Position numbers and translations under genes: made by a program
The notes under the pieces: generated by a model
Databases searched by the model: none
What the model saw: the letters and a program-made list of their open reading frames with translations, nothing else
Told to the model about the DNA's origin: nothing
Assembly: GCF_034190915.1 (NCBI RefSeq)
Contig: NW_026947509.1
Span: forward strand, 31,070,767-31,134,766
Length of the DNA stretch: 64,000 nucleotides
DNA from: Cavia porcellus
Lineage: Eukaryota > Chordata > Mammalia > Rodentia > Caviidae
Direction of reading: 5' to 3'
Shown: positions 25,116 to 38,186 of the stretch, in pieces
Layout of the letters: each line of letters starts with the position of its first letter
How positions within the stretch are numbered: position 1 is the stretch's first letter

Positions 25116-27303
25116 ACCAATTAACCAACCAAACTATGAAAACCAAAACACAAACCTCCCAAACCAACCCTTCCCAGTCAAAACCCTGCAGAATTACATT
25201 TATTTTGGCAAACAGCAATTAATAATTCACTGTTAATCCACACCAGACAATTCTTTTTATAAAGAAGGACTCAATTTGCTCTGGTGACGTTTACCATATT
25301 GATTTTATCCTGGGGCTGGGAGAGGGGGGGTCCGTGTCGGACAGCCTGTATTGCATCTGTGTGAAGTTTAAAGCATTTTCTTTATCATGGTTAAAATTTG
25401 GTCAATGCACTTCAAGTCCGATCCGATCCTACTGGTTGATCTTTGGGGAAAATTGCTTTGAAATAAAAAGAAAGATAAGATTGTGTTGCCCAGAATAATA
25501 ACTGACATTTTTCTCTTTTTCCTGACGTGTGGCCTGGTGCCCCGTGGCTGGGGCAGGGTCAGCGGTGGGTGCAGAAGTGAGCTCTGCAATCGCCGTCCAT
25601 CAAAGCTCTGCTCTTTCTCAAGCTGCTTCCCACTGCTGCCTTTGGTACCCTGGGGTGAGGTTAAAAGCAGCCACTCCCAGGGCCTCCTGGCAGCGGCTGA
25701 GGCTGATCTCCTCCTCTGCTGCACCCTACTCCTACGAAAGGCTTCCGAGCATACATGATCCTCTTGCCGCTCCTGACATCTGTCCACACCCCCTGGTGTC
25801 CTGCTGTCCACCTTTGGGATCCTATGGTGTACCAGTTCATGGTATGGCTGGGCTGGGAAAACCTTGGAATAACAGCCAGGATAGAGGGCTTCCTAAGGGG
25901 GTGGAGGCACGGGACCAGGGTACACTGGGGCCGTGGCCAGGCCTGATGCGCATCACTATGCTTCCTATGTTCTCCAATTCCAATGGGCACCTTCCCATCT
26001 CCACTCCCTGGAGGGGAAGAGCTCCCGGGAGCAGCTTCTCTGCTGACTGTACTGTCCTACTGGCTATGGAGAAGTAAGAACTAGGTGTGTGCCCCCCTGG
26101 AACTTCAGTGTGTATGCTGATTCTAGATCTCACTCTGTGCACCCGAGGGGCTGAGGGTGGCTGTAGAGATAGGTGGCACATTCCAGGTCTGGGGGCTGCT
26201 TTGAGGAAGGCTGACCACACCTCTGCTAGGGGTTTGTGCAGCTACAACAGCCGAGGGCACTTTGCTCCTATTTGAGGAAGACAGGAACACTGGTGAAGGG
26301 AGCACGGTGCTCGTGGCCCTAACATGGAAAATGTGTACCTCCACGGAACACTCAGGCGTGCTCAGAGCACAAGCTGACCTCCTGTGGAATATTCAGGGAC
26401 CCAGGAAGACTTGTTCATCTCTGAGGGAGGACAGACAGACAGAGGCATGTTAGGAACTTCTCAGGATCTCTTGGCTCCTTCAGCAGAACAGACCTGCTGC
26501 CCCTGTGATGTGCTCACTTCTGACCGGTTCTGCCTGAATACACATTCCCAGGAAAACATCACCAGTGGCACTGCACAGGGAGGCAGGCGCCTTCCCACTC
26601 ATGTCTGGGGCTTTGCAAACACAAACCTGTGTGTGCAGGCTGAGTGTGCAGGCAGACGGGGTCACGCAACCTTTGTCCCTCAAAGGCAGATGAGAATCTT
26701 CAAATACAAATTAAGCCACGCACAATCTAAGTGAGTGCTAAATGGTGACCCAGGCTACTGTGGACATATGTGTCAAAGTGATGTTATTCAACATCACCAG
26801 ACTTCTGGCTTCTCATGTGAGAGATGGACGCTGGACAATTGCCCGCGGTTCTGGCTGACTTGGGGAAATTGAGTCTGGATCACGGTCCCCCTTTGTCTGC
26901 CACCCCTGATCCTGTCTTGGTCTCAGATGCTGCCTTGCTCTGTCATCACCAGTCAAGGACAGCTTCCTATCACCGGCAGCAGGGATCACCGTGCTCACTC
27001 TTGCGAGGAATCAGAGTTTGAGACAGAGACTCTCTAGCCAAAGTGTGAGCAAAAGTCCTCAAAGGTCCCCTCTGGATTTGTGGTCTAAAACAACTTCAGT
27101 GAGACGAATTTGTACGTGCTGCTCAAGGCCGAATACAGAAGGGAGAAACGGGGTCCTTCCCCCATGGTTCCTTCCCCTCCACACAGATGCGTGTACACAG
27201 GGCCCCAAGGGCAGCCAACTCCCACGGCAGCTTGGTGCTGTACACTCGGTGGTCATCAACTTTGAAACTGGGGTCAGAGATTCTCACTTAAAATGAAAAC
27301 AAG

Positions 27304-27460
27304 AGCAGGTGCAGGGGTGCACAACCGTAAGGTCAGCACTTGATAGGCCGAAGCAGGAGGACTGGCCCGAGTTCGAGGCCAGCCTTGGCCACAGTGAGTT
27401 CAAAGCCAGCCTGAACTACAGTGAGACTTTGCCTCAAAAAGAAAAAAACAAACAAAACCA
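27304..27460 (+). repeat. B1 SINE with internal duplication
   Basis: Reads GCAGGTGCAGGGGTGCACAA, GCACTTGATAGGCCGAAGCAG, GAGTTCGAGGCCAGCCTTGG and, repeated, GAGTTCAAAGCCAGCCTGAA, then an A-rich tail. The repeated unit is the B1 hallmark. Confidence 0.85.
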
Positions 27461-28059
27461 CTTCACAGAATAGATTCAACAACTCATACAGAGGAGCTAC
27501 TTAATGCAAGGCTTGGTACATGGAAGACAGCCATTGCTTCCAGCCTCTCCAATTGGCCACCCTCAGGAAGCTTGATAGGCTGACTTGACTGAGCCTTGAC
27601 AGATGCAGACACCATTAGAGGCCCTGAGAACAGAAGGGGTGAACAGGACAGAGTCCCTGCCCTGTGGGAAGCTTGACATCTGGCGGGCGCTGGGGATTGG
27701 GAGGACAAGCAGGAACAGGGTAGTGACACGAAAGTGCTGCAAAGCGCTAAGAACTGTAGAAAAATCAAAGCCGAGAGGGAAGAGGGCATGTCTGTCCCCG
27801 GTGTTGTGGTGCAGGGACTGAATGCAAGGCCCTGTGCGTGCCAGGTGCAGGTCTGTCCTGAAGCAGCATCCCTGGAGCTGGGGCAGTTTAAACCAGGCCG
27901 GCACGGTTCTGACACGAGTCAGGACCGTGTGCAGGGACAGCGCTCAGCTTTGGGTCACAGATGTCCATGAAGCCTGGGCCTGCTGAATGCTTGGGCTCTG
28001 GAATGTGGATCCCTGGGAGGACAGGCCCAGAAGAAGGAAGCTGGGTCCCATGTGCCCTT

Positions 28060-28235
28060 GCATGGGGAGATCGGGACCCCACTGGCGTTTCTTGCTTCAC
28101 AGTCAACGCAAGGTGAAGTCTTCCCTGCCACAGTATTTGTGCCCCAAAGTGACAGGGCCAGACAACCATGAGCTGAAACCTCTGAGACTGAGTGGAAACA
28201 AACCTTCCCTCCTTACCCCAGTTACCCAGCAGAGT
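28060..28235 (+). repeat. MaLR-type LTR remnant
   Basis: CAGGGCCAGACAACCATGAG, CTGAAACCTCTGAGACTGAG, and GTGGAAACAAACCTTCCCTCC match the 3' third of the MaLR LTR pattern also seen at 43437 and 57840. Boundaries are approximate. Confidence 0.5.
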
Positions 28236-30034
28236 GACCCACAGGTGACTCCAGAGAGAGGCCCCCAAGCATGGCAGGTGACAGAGCAAGACCCAGAGCA
28301 GGCATGGCAGAGTTATGGGGTTCTGCGAGAGTGCTGCTGCGTGGGCTCACAGGAAAAGACACCTGGTGTCCAGGTGACACATGAAGCCATGGCCGTACCC
28401 TGTCCCCTTGGCATGGTCAGCAGCCAGTCTCCTTCCACTGGCCGCGCAGGTGGCCAGCAGTCTCAGAACCGCTTTTGGATGGTGTGGAGATTTGCCACAA
28501 TTATGCTTTCCTTTCAGGTGACATTAAATAGGCACCTGGGATAATAGTCTGTGACACAGAGAGTTCTAATGGACTTGATTTAACTGGAAAAAGCCCGTTT
28601 TTAGGCCAAATTGGTGGGAGTCAGTAAATAACTGCACACTGAAAGGACACCTCTCTGACACTAGCGGCTTTGTGCAATATGCTTTGTTATCTGGAGGTAA
28701 TGTAAAGATACAGCAAAAATTATTAGCAAAGGGAAAGAGGAGTCCAGCCCCTACCCGGAAGGAAGGGGCAGAGGTACCGCACAGGTAGATGTATGAGCCC
28801 AGGCCCCTCTAGTCCCGGCTGGCATGGCTGTCCACTGTAGGACTTGGGCCCCAGTAAGTATATTTCTCATGCTCATAAAAAGGAAAGGACCTTAAAATCA
28901 CAAAATGTACTATATCAAAGAGAATTTTAAGGAAAATCACTGAGAGGGCAAATTGTTCTTTTCTTGTAAATAATTAATGTGCAGGAAGTTTGGTCTGGAT
29001 GACTGGACTGCCAATACTCTAGATTCTCCAGGGGAAAGAAAGGCGGGTACCACCCTGGGCTGTGACACAAACCTTGACTTCGAGGATGGGAGGGTGTGAT
29101 GATAATTCTTCCTGAATGTGTGGTAGAATGGATGCAGCAGCCTTACAAATCTCATCTGGGGGCCCGATCCGCCTGCCTTGCCGCCGCTGCCTCAGCCTCC
29201 TGATTAATGGGGGCCTGATGTGTCCCGGGACTTCAATTCCCCCCCATGCTCCCAACATAAAGGAGCCACGTACGGGGACACTGGACCAAGGCTCCCTGGA
29301 TGCTCGGGAGTGAGAGGAACGCAGCAGCCAGGCAGAGGTGTCTCCGGGGAGCAGAGGGGTTGACCTCGCTTTCTTTATTAATGCAGAGCTCCGCAGAAAA
29401 TGAAGACAGAGGCTTCAGCTGGCTTAAAGCTGAGGTCCCACTATTGAGAAGTTAAGTTTACAGTTACTCCTTACATACAGGAGATATTTCTCAAGTACAG
29501 TGCTCATCTCAGTGACAACTTCCGAGGGCAGCAAAGGATTACATATTCACAAACACCATGAAAAACCAGTGTCCACCTAAAAAGACATGCAGTAAGCCCG
29601 TTAACTTGACGGCAGCTTTCACATGGGAGCTGAATTCCTGAACTATAGCCAGATGACGAGATCAGATATCAGAGCTGCAAGACGCATTTACTAGTAAGCA
29701 AGCTTATGCCTCCGAGATTCTGCATTTTAAGTGTAATTACAATTGCAATGCTGCAAATAAATACACAGTTTTAGAGGTTCTGAAATACATATAGAAATAC
29801 TTCCCTGCAAATGCACTAAGACTTTAAAAATCCCACTGCAGAAATAATGTAGCAATTAAAACAGCATTTATAACTAAATATGTTTAACATGCTTCTCCAC
29901 ATAAAAGGATAAAATTTTAAGTCATTTTAAATAACCATCTGCCTCTGTGCCATATAAAATTTTTAGTATCATTGTGTAATTAATATTAATATCACTTTCT
30001 GTTAATAATCTTATCTGTCAGATAATAAAGCAAA

Positions 30035-30061
30035 GATCTAACACACGCTATGTGTTAGATC
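30035..30061. repeat. Perfect 11-bp-stem hairpin
   Basis: GATCTAACACA at 30035-30045 and TGTGTTAGATC at 30051-30061 are exact reverse complements around a five-base loop, CGCTA. It sits in AT-rich unique intron DNA. Confidence 0.85.
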
Positions 30062-32399
30062 AGGGTACAAAGCCAAAGACACAAACAGTGATGAAGAAAA
30101 TGCATGGTGGGTTTGTGCCTGACCCCATGGGCCATGCAGCTGTCACTTCCCTGTGTCTGTTGCTTCCTACTCATGTTTTTTGTTTTGTTTTGGTTTTTAA
30201 AGTGACCTCCCCAAATGCTTACTCCCATCCCTTCCTTTTTTCTTGGTACCTTAATCTCTTCTTAAAAGTCTTTTTGGTCTTTCTCCTTTCACATGTATTT
30301 GCGAATTGAAGACAGGACGATGGGTGGTTGGAAAAGCTCTGACCAACTTTATGCTAGTAAGTGACAGAAATGACTGAATTTTAGGCAAAGTGCAGACACA
30401 CAAAGTGAGCATCTTTTGGGCCTTGGAGTAATATCAAACCGTGCCCGGACCATACTGTGTTGCTTAAAATCGGGTGTTCTAAAGCTGCAGAGATCACTGG
30501 AAGTTTTCCTTCCAGCTGAAGGAGCAGCACACGTCTCTGATCATCCTTCATGCCACTCTACCTACTTTTGATTTGATGCCGGGGTAGTAACCAATGCTGT
30601 CTGTCTTTAGAAAAAAAAAAAATCGAAAAACTCAGCTAAAATGTTGAGACAAAAAAAAAGTTAAATACCTTTGTAAAATTTTAGACTTGTGTATTTTAGG
30701 AAACTTAGAAAGTTTCAATTAATATCACATTGTTGTGTTAGGTCACTGAGAAAAGGCTCGACCCAAAAGTGGGCCACATGGCTGAGAAGAAGGGGCTGTG
30801 AAGGGTCTCTCGAGATCTACAGCTTCCAGAAAGGGAGGAGCCGCTGGGGGCCTAGGCTGATTGAGGAGCTCCCTTGGGCCCCTGCCCATGCCACTTACAG
30901 AAAACAGGCACACAGGCTCAGAGTGACCTTGTGGGATTGTGTTACTGCTCTCTGGAGCTGCTAGGTCTGTAGATGGCTCCAGGCTGCATGGATACTCCTC
31001 GCCCACCAGCCATGGTGTATGCCCTTCCTCTGTGCACACAGCACAGCAACAGCTCTACTGCATTTCTCAATGGTGCTGAAGGCCAGTGCCTATGTCATCT
31101 GCTCCAGGTTGCTCCCCAGTATATCTCAGGGCCCCACTGCACAGAGAGTGCTTACTGTGTAGTATCTGAAGGTAACTGCTTCCAAGACCCTTTAGTGACG
31201 ACCAGGACGCAGCCACTGTGTGGGCAGCAGTGAGCTAGCTGCCCTCTAGGGTAATACTCCCTCCTGTCCCTCCAAGGTCTCATGGGTCCTGCTCTTCCTG
31301 TGAGGTCCCGTGCCACGCGAGAGGAGAGGGTTCAATGAAACTTCAGGCCATGTCACTGCTTGTGGTGGTGGCATGGTTACCTCTTGGTCACCGTGTCATC
31401 ATGCTGTCTGCTGGGAGTGAGGTCTGAGAAGCTGGGTTCATTGGAAGCTCACTGCAGACAAGACACTGCCATGGGCTACCTCCATTGCTTTCTCACAGAA
31501 GCAACTGGCTGCCCCCTACCAAGCTCAGTGCAGGAGGGATGGGGACAGAACCACAGCCCACAGAGGCAGGGCTGGCTTTCCTGACCTCCAACCACTCAAG
31601 CTCTGGGCCAGATCACGCTGTGCATAGTGTGATACATATCAGCACTCCTGACTGCTCATTAGATCTCACAAGTGTGATGACCCTTCCCAATGTGACAGCC
31701 AGTACCACTACAGGGGAGACAACGTCAGCCCTGACTGAGAGCTGATGGCCTGGACGCAGATCTGGAACATCAGGTATTTATATCACACCCTGCATCCTCA
31801 CCACCGTTTGTTTCCAGCCATTTCTAGGTTTCTGTCCAGCAAGGGTGGAGGATTAGTGGCCTTAGGCATGAAAGCCATTGCTTCCTGCTCTGGGAATTGG
31901 GCAGCATCTGAGTGTCCTGTTTTCCTGGGTCAGCGGCCATGGCTGGAAATAGCTGATAGGAAGGAACTAAGCAGACGAAGTACAAAGTTTCAACATTCTG
32001 ATCAGGAGGGGAAAGAAAAATCCAGCTCTCCACCCTGTGGCCAGTTACCCCAGGAAGCTTCTGCTTCCCCGTGGCCACATGCCGAGAAGGAGAGGCAGGC
32101 TCTGCAGAGAAGGGAGCCCAGGTCAGCCTTTTAATTAGGCCCACTCGCCTGGAAAGCGGAGCGGCCCCCCAGCGGCTGAGACAGGAGTGGCCAGCTCTGA
32201 GAGATGAGAGCGCAGTGGCCCCTTAGTGCAGGGCTACCCTGGGGGAAGGGGAGGAGTTGATCAAGGGAAGAGAAAACGTCTGTCTATTGCTAGGGTGATG
32301 CGGATCCTTAAAGGTGAGCACTAGGAAAAGACAAATCATTTCGTGACGCTAGATTTTAACTCTTAGCTTTCCTTCCTCCTTGAGTGATAAGAGCAGAGG

Positions 32400-32545
32400 G
32401 AAAACAGTACAGACTTGGGAATCAGAAACACCTGGGTGTGAGTTTAGACAAATTAGGCAGTGTGCAGTCTTAGTTTCTCAGCCTTTGTGAAATGTAGCAG
32501 ACCAGGATACTGATTCCCAGGAAAGAATGCCAGATGTGTTGTGAA
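32400..32545 (+). repeat. MIR SINE relic
   Basis: CAGTACAGACTTGGGAATCA, GAAACACCTGGGTGTGAGTT and CTTAGTTTCTCAGCCTTTGTG follow the MIR 5'-to-core order ('cttgggagtcagacctgggttcgaatc ... cctcagtttcctc'). Confidence 0.6.
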
Positions 32546-34079
32546 GGCGATGTCATGTCTCCCTCCATGCCGATTAAAGTTGGCCAGCAAATGAAACCAC
32601 CCAAGAGGGACTGGGAGCATCACACTACCACCACCTGCTGGCCATGCACTAAAATTGTCAGTATAGCCTCCAGGCAGAAAGGAAAAAAATGCTCTAATTA
32701 TAAAAATTAAAATTGACCTTCGGGCAGTCCGTGTCTTTGGACCCCACCGTTATGGCATGCCTGCTGTAACTGCAGTCTCAAAGGCAGAGTTGCTGACTTT
32801 TCTTGGGTCTGTTCTATGGGAAGGGAGTAACGAAAACCAGCATAGGAGAGGCAGTTAACAGAGCTGAGATTCATGTTTCCTAACCCCACTGTTAAAATGG
32901 CCAAGCGAATCATTTCCATCTTGGGAAAAGATACTGGAAAGTTCTCAGAACTCACACGCTTTCCACTCAGGTTCTGCTATCTAATAATTAGAGGTAGCAG
33001 GAAGATGCATGATGAAGCAGTTAGAAGGAAACACGCCATACATAAAGCACGCACACGGGCTGTTGTGCACACACACACATGCACACCTGTGAGCGGGCAG
33101 GCGGGTGGCGCTGCTTCTATGGGGGAGAAAAGCAAGGTGCTTGGCTCCATGAGGAAGAGTAGGCAGGTGGCCCAGCGGGGGCAGCAGGGAGCAAGCTGAA
33201 GCACGATGCTGGAGAATTACTCGAAGAAATGCTGTATCAAGTGATGCTGGCAGTGAGGCAGAAGATAAACTGCTGGACTGAAGCAATCGGAGAGGGGGTG
33301 GAGCTATCAGAACAACCTGACAGTCAAGAGGTGGGAAGCACAGCTGCCACGGCAACAACAGCGGAGGCCATCAGCCAAGGCTGGCGTTTGAGGAGGGTGA
33401 AGGGGTGGGGAGCAGCAGCCTGGTCTAATCCGACACATGGCAAGCCCGACAGACAGAGGCTGCACCCCCTGACATCAGCGCTGGCTCTCAGCGCACATGA
33501 GATGCTCCCAAAACACATCTTGCCTCGAGGTACAACTATGACATCCTAGTGTATGACAAATGGCCCCAGGGGGGCCCTGCTTCCCCAGGAGTGTTACCCC
33601 TTGGCTCCTGCTTCTAGAGAAAATGACCTGCACAAAGCATGATTAACCAAGAAAACAAAATGATAAGCTTCCAGTAAGATCCAAGAAAACCCTCAGCCAA
33701 TAGCTGCTGCAGAGATAATTGTTCTGAATCTATCAATAAAGCTAAGCTGCCCTTTCATTGACTGCAAACACCAATTTCTTTCACCCAGGATTATAAGTTG
33801 GTGTTCTCGGGCTCACTCCTGCCATTACGGTGATAAACAGTTTAAACCACAACAGCATCTGACATGGAGATCAATTCTGGGCCCATAAAGAATCTACACA
33901 AGAGGTTCTGGGACAGGAATTTACAGCCACCAGTTTTTATTCTCTCTTGCTGCAAAAATTACTTCTGTCAAACACTTAGGAGAGTGAGGAAAAATCTAAA
34001 AAAATTAATTTTTCATGTACTACTGGAGCAGCCCTTTTCAATGCAGAGGCACAAGATGAATATGTTCTGCATTTAAAAA

Positions 34080-34420
34080 ATTACGCCAAGCAGCATGGGG
34101 TACTTAGCGCGAGTGCCAGCCAATCCTCTGTGTTGTGCGCAAGCCAGCAGACGGCAATTTGAAACCCTGAACGGAGCTGTCGGATTTTCTCTAAGGGCAG
34201 ATGCGAGGCTCATGTTAGCGATGCCAAATTATATTAGACATTTAATTTTAAACCTCAGGTACTTAAATGTAAAACCTTACAACAGTAATAGTCATAAAGC
34301 AGTGGGGCATTCCATTTCACAGAATGGATTCTTCTTTCCTTCTCCTCTTAATTTAGCCGGCACCTCCTGTTTCCTGGGCAAACACCCACTACAAAGTCAT
34401 CTATCTAATTAGGAGGTGCT
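34080..34420. promoter_or_regulatory. Candidate conserved non-coding block
   Basis: Unique DNA with GCGCGAGTGCCAGCCAATCC at one end and AT-rich words (AATTATATTAGACATTTAAT, CATAAAGCAG, CTCTTAATTTAGCC, CTATCTAATTAGG) at the other. It contains a CCAAT word and several ATTA cores. No repeat family is recognised. Regulatory role is inference. Confidence 0.3.
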
Positions 34421-35065
34421 CCCAGCTGCTGGAAGGCCGGGGCCCCAGAGGGTCCCTGGGTATCAGGGGAGGGGTAGGAGGGGTTGCAAAGTTCTCTAGA
34501 GCCCAGGTCTTAGTTTCACTTGGATGTGGGGGCAGAGAGAAACTGAACCATAATGCTGCTGTTAGTATTAGGCTTCATGATAAAACCGGTGACAATGGCG
34601 GGCATACGAGCAGTTAGGGCCAGGTCTATTCCAAGGCTGTGTAGCTTTTCCCTTTGCCTACTGGCACAGTAAGTTCTTCTGACTGTGAAATCCAAAGATG
34701 GGCAAGGGCTGCAGGGGGAAAGACAATGATTTCAAATGGAAGCAGGGAAGCTTCGGTGGCCTGCACCTCGCATGGGACAAAGCAGCCACTCCTGTTGGCT
34801 TCTGGGGTGATTATTCTCCAAGCACTGCAGGCCATGTATATGCAAAGGCCAAGTCTTGAAGTCCAGGTGTAAATACATCAGACCCCGGGATGAGGCAGTT
34901 ACTAGAAATAGCTGGGGATGGGCCACTGAAGGCAGGACATAGGGATGTGGCTGGTGGGTGTGGATATGGCCTGGGCAGCTCCATTTCTTGTCAAGGCCCC
35001 AGGAGAGGCCAGAGGCCGCCTGCTCCATGGACCACACTTAGAAAGGCGAGGCTTCTGAGCAGTGG

Positions 35066-35169
35066 ATCTTGTTCTTCTTTTTTTTTTTTAATTGGTACCG
35101 GGGATCAAACTCATGACCACCTGCTTGCAAGGCAGGTGCTTATGCCATTGAGCTAAATCCGCAGCCCCA
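35066..35169 (-). mobile_element. ID-type SINE inserted in a MER5-like element
   Basis: Plus-strand reading: T tail, AATTGGTACCGGGGATCAAAC, CTGCTTGCAAGGCAGGTGCT, TTGAGCTAAATCCGCAGC. A 9-bp target duplication, GAGCAGTGG, lies at 35057-35065 and 35170-35178. The right copy runs on into the MER5-like end that this SINE interrupted. Confidence 0.88.
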
Positions 35170-35345
35170 GAGCAGTGGTTCTCAAATGCTGGCGTGCAAC
35201 ACGGACCATGGCACAGGCTTGTTGATACACAGGTTCACACTTGCTGGATCCAACGGGTCTGGAACTGGGCCTGAAGAGTGTGCACTGCTGAACAGTTCCA
35301 AGGACGAGAAGGAAAAGCTGAGGTCTGAGTCTGAGTCCTGGCTCT
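35170..35345 (+). repeat. MER5/Charlie-type (hAT) non-autonomous DNA element, partial
   Basis: CAGTGGTTCTCAAATGCTGG, CAACACGGACCATGGCACAG, GCTTGTTGATACACAGGTTC and GGTCTGGAACTGGGCCTGAA follow the MER5A order ('cagtggttctcaaagtgtggtccc ... ggaacttgttagaaatgcaaattct'). The right inverted end is not clear. Confidence 0.6.
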
Positions 35346-35821
35346 TAGTGGCTGCTCCTAAGGAATATCTAACCCTTTGATGCGGGCTTCCTACTAGAAG
35401 GACAGTGACAAGAAGAGTCCTTGCTCTGTGAGAAGAAAGGAGATTAAATCCACCTGCGCCTCCATCAGTGTCAGCTCCTACCATCACATTACTGTTTATC
35501 CTTTCCAGACATACACTGGGTAGGACACACTCTCAGTACAGGCCCCAGGAAGACCCCAGTAAAGGGTGCAGGAAAGCATGCCTGAGTGCCATTCCACGCT
35601 CCTGGGTCCTTGCTCTCCGAAGTGTTCTGAATAAGACGCAAATGGACCTGGCGGTTCTGGCCTCTTGATGCTCCTCCCTCGTCTTCTGCCTCTTCTTTTT
35701 GGTCACACTTGACTCACGTGTTTCACTTTATGGAAGTTCCTTAGCTGCTGCGTTTTTCCTTTACTCCTCTGCGTCTTTGCCCAGGTTGCCCCTCGGTGCT
35801 TATAATAACTTTTTCCTGCTG

Positions 35822-35944
35822 GTTTTGTTTTGTTTGGGACAGGGCCTCACTCTGTAGCCCAAGCTGGCCTCGAATTCCTGGGAATCCTCCTGTCTCCGCC
35901 TTCCAAGTGCTGGAAATAGAGATGTGTACTACCACATCCGGCTT
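35822..35944 (-). repeat. Antisense B1 SINE
   Basis: Plus-strand reading: GTTTTGTTTGGGACAGGGCC, TCACTCTGTAGCCCAAGCTG, GCCTCGAATTCCTGGGAATC, CTCCTGTCTCCGCCTTCC, AGTGCTGGAAATAGAGATG, ending CACATCCGGC. Confidence 0.85.
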
Positions 35945-36509
35945 CTTCCCACTCGTCTGCAGGGAAAAATCACCTGGTTCTTTCAGTACTACTGGAGTAT
36001 GATCCTCTTTGGGAAGATTTCCTCAAACTCTTGGGTCATGGCTTCTCTTCATCCCACGGCAGACTGACACCGGGGTGGCCAGTGGCTTGGCTTTGGTCTC
36101 TGGTGTTTGTAGCTGTAGTTGCATAAGGTCAGGGAGCTCCTGGGTCTCCAAAGGACACTCACATGGGGTCCTGCACTGCTTTGCAAATCTGAAAGCAGCC
36201 TTCCCACCTAGGGGACTTTGGTCCCCTATCAACATGAATGTGAACATCTGTGTAACCAATTTTCATGGAAAGTGACTTCCGGCCACACCGAGGGCCTGGC
36301 AGTGCAACACATCCCTGGGTAGCTACACATAGCTCTCAGCAGGAAGAAAAGTCACCCTGCGGACCTTTACCAGGTCTCTGTGCAAAGGAAAATCTGCACC
36401 AAATGGATTGGGGGCAGATTAATGTTACCACATGAACTGTACAGAAAATACTGGGAGTGAAGAGGTGGCAAAGATTCACAGAGTTGGTCTCTTTCAGGAA
36501 CTCATTCTT

Positions 36510-36590
36510 TGTTTTTCTGGGTACCAGGAATTGAACTCAGGATGTTGTGCTGGCCAGGCAGATGCTGTGCCACTGAGCTCCATCCCTCTG
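36510..36590 (-). repeat. Antisense ID-type SINE, older copy
   Basis: Plus-strand reading: GGGTACCAGGAATTGAACTC, GGCCAGGCAGATGCTGTGCC, ACTGAGCTCCATCCCTC; the tail and the anticodon region are decayed. Confidence 0.65.
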
Positions 36591-36984
36591 ATTCCTCTCT
36601 TCTCCCCAAAGACAGCCCCTGTGAGGATTAGGGGAACTCCAAAGCTGAGGCTCTCATCAAAGGCTCAGTGCCTCAAGGACACGGACACAAAGAGGGACCA
36701 GGTCTGGGAGTGCAGCTGCATACAGGGTGGGACCTGGGGGTCCTGGCTGGAGCTCTCACTGCCCAGCCCACACATCCAAGGTGGCTGTGCTGGGGGAGGC
36801 AGCGGCAGAACGAAACTGTACTGGACAATTGTGCTCAGAGACTGCGCGGTACTTGAAAGGGAAGTAATGAAGTGTGGGGTATGTGGCCAAGCTGCTCCTC
36901 CCAAGCAACATGACCATGAGGAGAGACAGTCGCTATTCAGTAAGGGAAGCAGGTGCCACAGGTGGGGCCTGTAGCTGGTGACTC

Positions 36985-37045
36985 CTGAACAGACAAGGAA
37001 ACTGAGGCTTGGGAGGGAAGCGACATGCAATGTCCATGGATGTGG
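36985..37045 (-). repeat. MIR-like fragment, antisense
   Basis: ACAAGGAAACTGAGGCTTGG followed by GAGGGAAGCGACATGCAATG resembles the antisense MIR core ('gaggaaactgaggctcagag...'). Confidence 0.45.
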
Positions 37046-38186
37046 TTAACTGTTGATAATGATCTAATGCTCCACGGGGACCTGAGGTCTCTCTGGGATG
37101 CCACAGAGAAGGGAGAAAGGCCGACAGAGGCCCTGTGGAGAGGGGTGACAGCTGCTTGTCATCTATCAGTCTTCTCTGGAGCAGGCGAGGAGCCTAGCTG
37201 GAAGGGGGAGTGAGCTGGGCCAGGCTGCCGGGCAATGCTGCACCTCTGCACACTTGGCCTACAGCTGTTGCCACCAAGACCAACTTCACTCCACCTTCTC
37301 CTCCCCCTTCCTGGCCTTGTGGTGTCTACTCCTGTGGCCTATGCATGGCCACCACATGGGAGTATCTCGGAGCAGCAGAAACCGGGACGATGTTTACCAA
37401 CGCTAAAGCCCGGCCACAGCAGCTGCTGGGTCTACAGGGAGGACCTGATGCTGAAGTTTTTAATTAAAACATATGATGTAAAATTGCTTGGAAGCCCTGT
37501 CTGATAGATTACGTACAACAGTGCAAATTCCTTTAAATACCGGTGAGCAGGCCACAGACAAAATGCCACCGGCAGAGCAGGCTGCAGCCAGGCGGCAGGT
37601 ATGCCCTCCGTGCTGTGGGGTTCATGTTTACACATGTGTGCTAAGACGGTTTCCAGCGTGCACCTTTGTCCCCCCCCAAACAGGAGCCACTTTGTCCAAA
37701 AATGTGGGACAATGTATAGGAGCAAGGGATTAAAGACAAGATGCCCTAGAATTTAAAGGGTGCACTAGGAGCCCCTCTAGGAGCCCCAGAAGCCTGACAG
37801 GCAGAAGGAATTAGCCCTGGCATGTAAAATGTACAAGAGAGGTGGCCTGTGGGTCCCACTGAGTAGGGCAGCATGACCAGGGACGCAACAGCTGACGCTG
37901 TCCGTCAGCTCCACCATCCTATTCCTCACATGATCAACCACGCCTGTGGACTGTTTCCAGATCTGTCCACTGGGGACAAGTGTCCACTCCCTGGCCAGAC
38001 AGGAAGAGATGAGACAGTGTGGATGAGGCGGCCTATCAAAGACAAAAGCTTCACAGCTGACAGGCAAGACGTAGGCCGCTGTCCTAGCAAGCTCCCCGAG
38101 GACTGGGCAGCTCAGGCACCACGCCCGGCCTGGCTACACGAGGATCTGGAGGTGGCCAAGGTCTGCGGGGTTGCACCCCCTCTTAC

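Noticed and set aside
25529..26077. 182-codon plus-strand open frame
   Set aside because: No recognisable domain; several overlapping frames on both strands indicate local GC-rich composition rather than selection.
27987..28544. 185-codon plus-strand open frame
   Set aside because: Runs through an LTR remnant and has no protein similarity that I recognise.
36432..36974. 180-codon plus-strand open frame
   Set aside because: Passes through an antisense ID SINE; the 'LNSGCCAGQADAVPLSSIP' portion is SINE sequence.
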